NCBI GenBank assembly: GCA_945907055.1
Contig: CAMDSG010000059.1
Location: 1-9,288 of the forward strand
Direction: 5' to 3'
DNA: 9,288 bases
Origin: Bifidobacterium breve
GTDB lineage: Bacteria; Actinomycetota; Acidimicrobiia; IMCC26256
The position numbers were made by a program, and so were the translations under genes. Below the pieces are notes generated by a model. The model was not told the DNA's origin. It made no database searches and saw only the letters and a list, made by a program, of their open reading frames with translations. This document shows positions 6,736-9,288 of this stretch, one piece after another. Within the stretch, counting starts at the first letter, position 1, and each line of letters starts with the position of its first letter.

Positions 6736-8832
6736 TCAGCCGATCCGAATTGGGGTAAGAAGTCGAGCGGATGCTGGGCCAGTGACCTCGAAAGCCTCTA
6801 TGGAGTTGTCTCCTGCGTTGATGAGGCTCGGTGCAAGCTGTGCGAAGTAGTAACCAAATTTCTGGTTAGGGAATCGGCTGGAGAAACCTAAGCCTGCGAT
6901 GCGGCCATTGACAGCGAATGCGATGGTTGAGCTTTTCCCTAGATTATTGCTGTAGCCCTCCAGCCAAGTCTGATCAAGATTTGGGGAATATGGGTCGAAC
7001 GCATTTAGGGCATTTACTCCTAGATCTGGAATAAATAATTCGAGCTTCTTTGATGCGGGGGTGATCGTCAGAGCGCTGACCTCTTGACTAAGTAGATCTC
7101 CATACTCGCCGACTCTATAAATGCGAATTGCAGGGTCGCCTGCATAGTTACTGGCGGTCATAGATAATGCGGACTTATTCCTTGAACGCTGGAAGGTGAG
7201 GTACTCGCTGCCAGAGGAGCGGAGAGGGATATCCAAGCCAATTGGGCTCTTGAATTGATAAAGCCTGATCGGTTCTTTGGGGTCCCTAGTTGCGGTTGCA
7301 GGTTCTCCATCTATTCTCCAAGGGATCTTGGCTCCGATGATCTCTGTAATTGTTGGCAAGACATCGATGGTCCTCATTGGGTGGTCATCCACTATTGGTT
7401 GGCTTTGGTTAGGGGCCTTTATGAAAAGAGGGGGAAAGATAATCTCGTGTGCGTTTTTTCTAGAGACAACGCGCTGTGACTCGCCGGCTGAGAATGAGAT
7501 TCCATGGTCTGCAGTCACCACAAGAATTGTGTCTTCCCATGCGCCAATCTTCTTGAGACGGTCGATTACCTGCCCTATAAATGTGTCGGCAGCTTGAAGC
7601 TGAAGCAAGTGTAACGCTCGACCCAGTTCTGCATTATTAGGGTCCACCCACTCGACAAAGTTCGAGTCCTCGAAGTTCCTAGTGCCTAGAGGCCGGCGGG
7701 TTTGAAAGGTATTTAGATATATCCAAGGTTGATGAGGAAGCATGATGTGTGCGTAATCAAATACTGGGCCGCTATCTCGACGGATTGAGTTGATGAATTT
7801 GCGAGTATCGACAAATGTCTTTGATGTTTCTTCGTAAGGTGAAAATGTGCCCACTTGTTTATCTAGTGAGACAGTCGACCTCCAGAGTTCGAGTCCACGC
7901 GTGCCGATTGTTTGCACTCGCTTTAAGAGCGTTCTCTGGGCTCCGATATAGGGGCAGTATTTACTCGGGCACAGATATGTGATCTCGTCGTGAGCGTTCA
8001 TGCGATAAGTGCTGCTCAAGAGGCGAAAAATAGATTCAGGATGATCGACTGCGATCGGTAGGCGTGACTCTTCTGGATACTGCCCAGTTAAGAGAGCGGG
8101 GATGGCCCAATCAGTAATCGGAGCAACCGTAGACATGTTTCTATAGAAAGTTGAGGACTGCTCAAGAGCCGCAAAATTGGGGAATAGTTCTTTATCCACA
8201 TGCCCTGTCGAATCTAATAGTGATCCAATCGGGAGTTCGTCGAGAGCGATCAGTGCTATTCGATGCGGCGTGCTAACAGCGACATTCGTCTCCTCAAATG
8301 AAACTTGTTTCGTCACACGGTATGGGTTGGAGAAAAATATGAACCAGATTGCAAGAAGTGCTGGAGCAAATGCGAGGGCAGCGATGAATGATGCAAAGGT
8401 CTTTGATTTTATTCGTAGAAGCGCTGCTGCTACTCCAGAGGCCACGCCTGCAACTATCAGTACTTTGGGGCTAGGACTCAGAGCGTGCTTCATAAACTGG
8501 AGCGCGTAAATGCCTAGTGCAACCCCAATAAAAAATGCATGAATGTATCTGCGAATTTTTGGGAGGAGCAGGCCAGCCCAAGCCTCCATCCCCCAAGCGA
8601 GTAACGGAGGTACGAATACTGCTAGGAGGCCAATAGCGAGGACATCGAGGCGGGTTGCGTTGTAGTAGGAGAAGAAGGAGGAGTTTTTCGATAGGAGATT
8701 GAGAAAGGGAATTGCGAATGCGATCCCTGACACAGCAAAAAGCTCTGTAAACGAGCGCAACTCGCGCCTAACGACCTTCGTAAACCTCGAAGTCGCTTCA
8801 GGATCAAGATTGCTCTCGGTTTGGTCGGTCAT
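6736..8832 (-). CDS. Membrane sulfatase-fold phosphotransferase-like protein (LtaS-like topology)
   Basis: A 698-residue protein: five hydrophobic helices (about 31-49, 63-82, 95-115, 123-141, 148-169), then a sulfatase/alkaline-phosphatase-superfamily domain outside the membrane, then a C-terminal region (about 520-698) I cannot assign. Metal-site motifs visible are IALIALDELP (D198), the nucleophile motif T240-DWAIPALLTG, MLPHQPW (H367) and VTADHG (D442, H443); KNAHE at 459-463 may add H462. In true sulfatases the motif CxPSRxxLLTG carries Cys or Ser, which becomes formylglycine. Here the aligned residue is Thr, as in phosphoglycerol and phosphoethanolamine transferases. With five helices this resembles lipoteichoic acid synthase. 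The likely role is therefore transfer of a phospho-linked group onto an envelope glycan; the substrate is unknown. Start: the ATG at 8830-8832 has GAGGGGG six bases upstream. An in-frame ATG at 8916 would add 28 Arg-rich residues but lacks a ribosome site, so it was not chosen. Its stop is 4 bp before the aftD-like start, implying one operon. Confidence 0.8.
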   Translation of the reverse strand: MTDQTESNLDPEATSRFTKVVRRELRSFTELFAVSGIAFAIPFLNLLSKNSSFFSYYNATRLDVLAIGLLAVFVPPLLAWGMEAWAGLLLPKIRRYIHAFFIGVALGIYALQFMKHALSPSPKVLIVAGVASGVAAALLRIKSKTFASFIAALAFAPALLAIWFIFFSNPYRVTKQVSFEETNVAVSTPHRIALIALDELPIGSLLDSTGHVDKELFPNFAALEQSSTFYRNMSTVAPITDWAIPALLTGQYPEESRLPIAVDHPESIFRLLSSTYRMNAHDEITYLCPSKYCPYIGAQRTLLKRVQTIGTRGLELWRSTVSLDKQVGTFSPYEETSKTFVDTRKFINSIRRDSGPVFDYAHIMLPHQPWIYLNTFQTRRPLGTRNFEDSNFVEWVDPNNAELGRALHLLQLQAADTFIGQVIDRLKKIGAWEDTILVVTADHGISFSAGESQRVVSRKNAHEIIFPPLFIKAPNQSQPIVDDHPMRTIDVLPTITEIIGAKIPWRIDGEPATATRDPKEPIRLYQFKSPIGLDIPLRSSGSEYLTFQRSRNKSALSMTASNYAGDPAIRIYRVGEYGDLLSQEVSALTITPASKKLELFIPDLGVNALNAFDPYSPNLDQTWLEGYSNNLGKSSTIAFAVNGRIAGLGFSSRFPNQKFGYYFAQLAPSLINAGDNSIEAFEVTGPASARLLTPIRIG

Positions 8833-8838
8833 GCACGG

Positions 8839-8845
8839 CCCCCTC
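8839..8845 (-). promoter_or_regulatory. Shine-Dalgarno site deciding the start at 8832
   Basis: On the minus strand GAGGGGG lies six bases before the ATG at 8832-8830. It is a good match to the anti-SD core and supports this start over the upstream in-frame ATG at 8916. It is the last of three GAGGGG copies created by the tandem repeat. Confidence 0.6.
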
Positions 8846-8877
8846 AAGCAGCCCCTCAAGCAGCCCCTCAAGCGCAG
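8840..8877. repeat. 12-bp tandem repeat, three copies, in the leader of the sulfatase-fold gene
   Basis: The unit, plus strand, is CCCCTCAAGCAG. Copies at 8840-8851 and 8852-8863 are identical. A third, 8864-8877, matches for nine bases (CCCCTCAAG) and then reads CGCAG. On the transcribed strand each unit contributes TTGAGGGG, so three ribosome-binding-like GAGGGG motifs are stacked every 12 nt before the start. Twelve bases is a whole number of codons, which keeps the upstream frame open as an LRGC repeat, probably untranslated. Confidence 0.85.
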
Positions 8878-8991
8878 CCGCAGATCAAATTTCTCTCTGG
8901 AGGAGCCTACCGGCATGGCTTGCAGTCGAGGACGCGCCGTCTGCCTGCGATCGATGTTCGAGTGCTGAGGATTTATGGGCCTAAGGCTCTA

Positions 8992-9288
8992 CTAAATCGA
9001 TACGACGGTGCGTATTCCCCGACCGGCGACGAGATCGTCGAAGGCAGAGTCGATCTCGGCGAGCTCAACCTGCCTCGTGATCATTCCCTCTAGGTCAAGG
9101 TGTCCGCGTCTCCATAGTTCGACAAGGCGTGGTATCTCCCGGCGCGAGTTAACGCTACCTAAGAGGCACCCAAGCAGTTTCTTGCCGGTGGTTGAGAAAA
9201 GCACTGCAGGGTCGATGATTATCTTCTCGTCCAGACCAGGTGCTCCGACGCAGATAGTTGAGCCACCTGCTCGGCAAGCATCTAGTAG
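8992..9288 (-). CDS. C-terminal part of a zinc-type (MDR) alcohol dehydrogenase
   Basis: The last 98 codons and a TAG stop (8992-8994) of a gene entering from the right edge; the frame is open to base 9288. The visible part covers the end of the NAD(P)-binding Rossmann fold (LLDACRAGGSTICVGAPG) and the C-terminal return to the catalytic domain (KKLLGCLLGSVNSRREIP, LVELWRRGHLDLEGMITR, ending IDSAFDDLVAGRGIRTVVSI). This pattern is typical of class III-like medium-chain dehydrogenases and NDMA/mycothiol-type actinobacterial alcohol dehydrogenases, which oxidise alcohols or conjugated aldehydes with NAD in the cytosol. The catalytic zinc ligands lie outside the window, so subfamily and substrate cannot be fixed. 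It is on the same strand as the envelope genes, 159 bp upstream of them, and probably metabolically unrelated. Confidence 0.85.
   Translation of the reverse strand, partial: LLDACRAGGSTICVGAPGLDEKIIIDPAVLFSTTGKKLLGCLLGSVNSRREIPRLVELWRRGHLDLEGMITRQVELAEIDSAFDDLVAGRGIRTVVSI

Larger units (their letters stand above)
8833..8991. other. 159-bp gap between dehydrogenase and sulfatase-fold gene
   Basis: The left part holds a GAGGGG-bearing tandem repeat next to the sulfatase-fold start. The rest shows no hairpin plus T-run and no good -35/-10 pair on the minus strand. A 9-bp near-palindrome (GCCTAAGGC, about 8979-8987) sits just past the dehydrogenase stop but has no room for a loop. Whether the dehydrogenase is cotranscribed with the downstream pair cannot be settled from the sequence. 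Confidence 0.4.

Noticed and set aside
8840..8877. CRISPR-like repeat
   Set aside because: The units are 12 bp and directly abutting, with no spacers and no cas genes nearby; a simple tandem repeat.
8833..8916. 28-residue N-terminal extension of the sulfatase-fold protein (ATG at 8916)
   Set aside because: No ribosome site before that ATG. The extension is an Arg/Cys-rich product of the tandem repeat, and the ATG at 8832 has a well-placed GAGGGGG.
8915..8968. 17-codon plus-strand mini-ORF with GGAGGAG (8899-8905) nine bases upstream
   Set aside because: The ribosome-site match is good, but the peptide is short and Arg/Cys-rich, no plus-strand promoter is visible, and it lies opposite the leader of the minus-strand gene; most likely chance.

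Overview
The window looks like chromosomal DNA from an actinobacterium of moderate GC content, possibly an uncultured or environmental lineage. The main evidence is a very large AftD-type (DUF3367) arabinofuranosyltransferase, a family tied to actinobacterial cell-envelope arabinan. A methyltransferase domain next to it resembles the mycobacterial Rv0224c type. I cannot assign a genus. There are no tRNA or rRNA genes, CRISPR arrays, transposases or integrases.

Layout, left to right. The plus strand carries only the last 36 codons of an unidentified gene (1-111). Everything else is on the minus strand. In transcription order, from the right edge, this is: the C-terminal 98 codons of a zinc-type (MDR) alcohol dehydrogenase (8992-9288); a 159-bp gap with a 12-bp tandem repeat just before the next start; a five-helix membrane protein with an extracytoplasmic sulfatase/alkaline-phosphatase-fold domain (6736-8832); the 1493-residue AftD-like enzyme (2250-6731), starting 4 bp after the previous stop; a 233-bp gap with a possible promoter; and a single 617-residue protein fusing a GT4 glycosyltransferase to a class I SAM methyltransferase (163-2016). 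This last gene converges on the plus-strand gene at the left edge.

Inferred joint role. The AftD-like protein would transfer arabinofuranose from a lipid-linked donor at the outer membrane face. The sulfatase-fold protein has a threonine where sulfatases have the cysteine that becomes formylglycine, and its membrane layout resembles lipoteichoic acid synthase. It is therefore better read as a phospho-group transferase, or related enzyme, that decorates an envelope glycan. The GT4-methyltransferase fusion would add and/or methylate a sugar on the cytoplasmic side. The cluster is thus a candidate cell-surface glycan assembly and decoration locus. The alcohol dehydrogenase looks like a metabolic neighbour, not a partner. 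The family assignments rest on visible motifs and are fairly firm; the shared pathway is inference.
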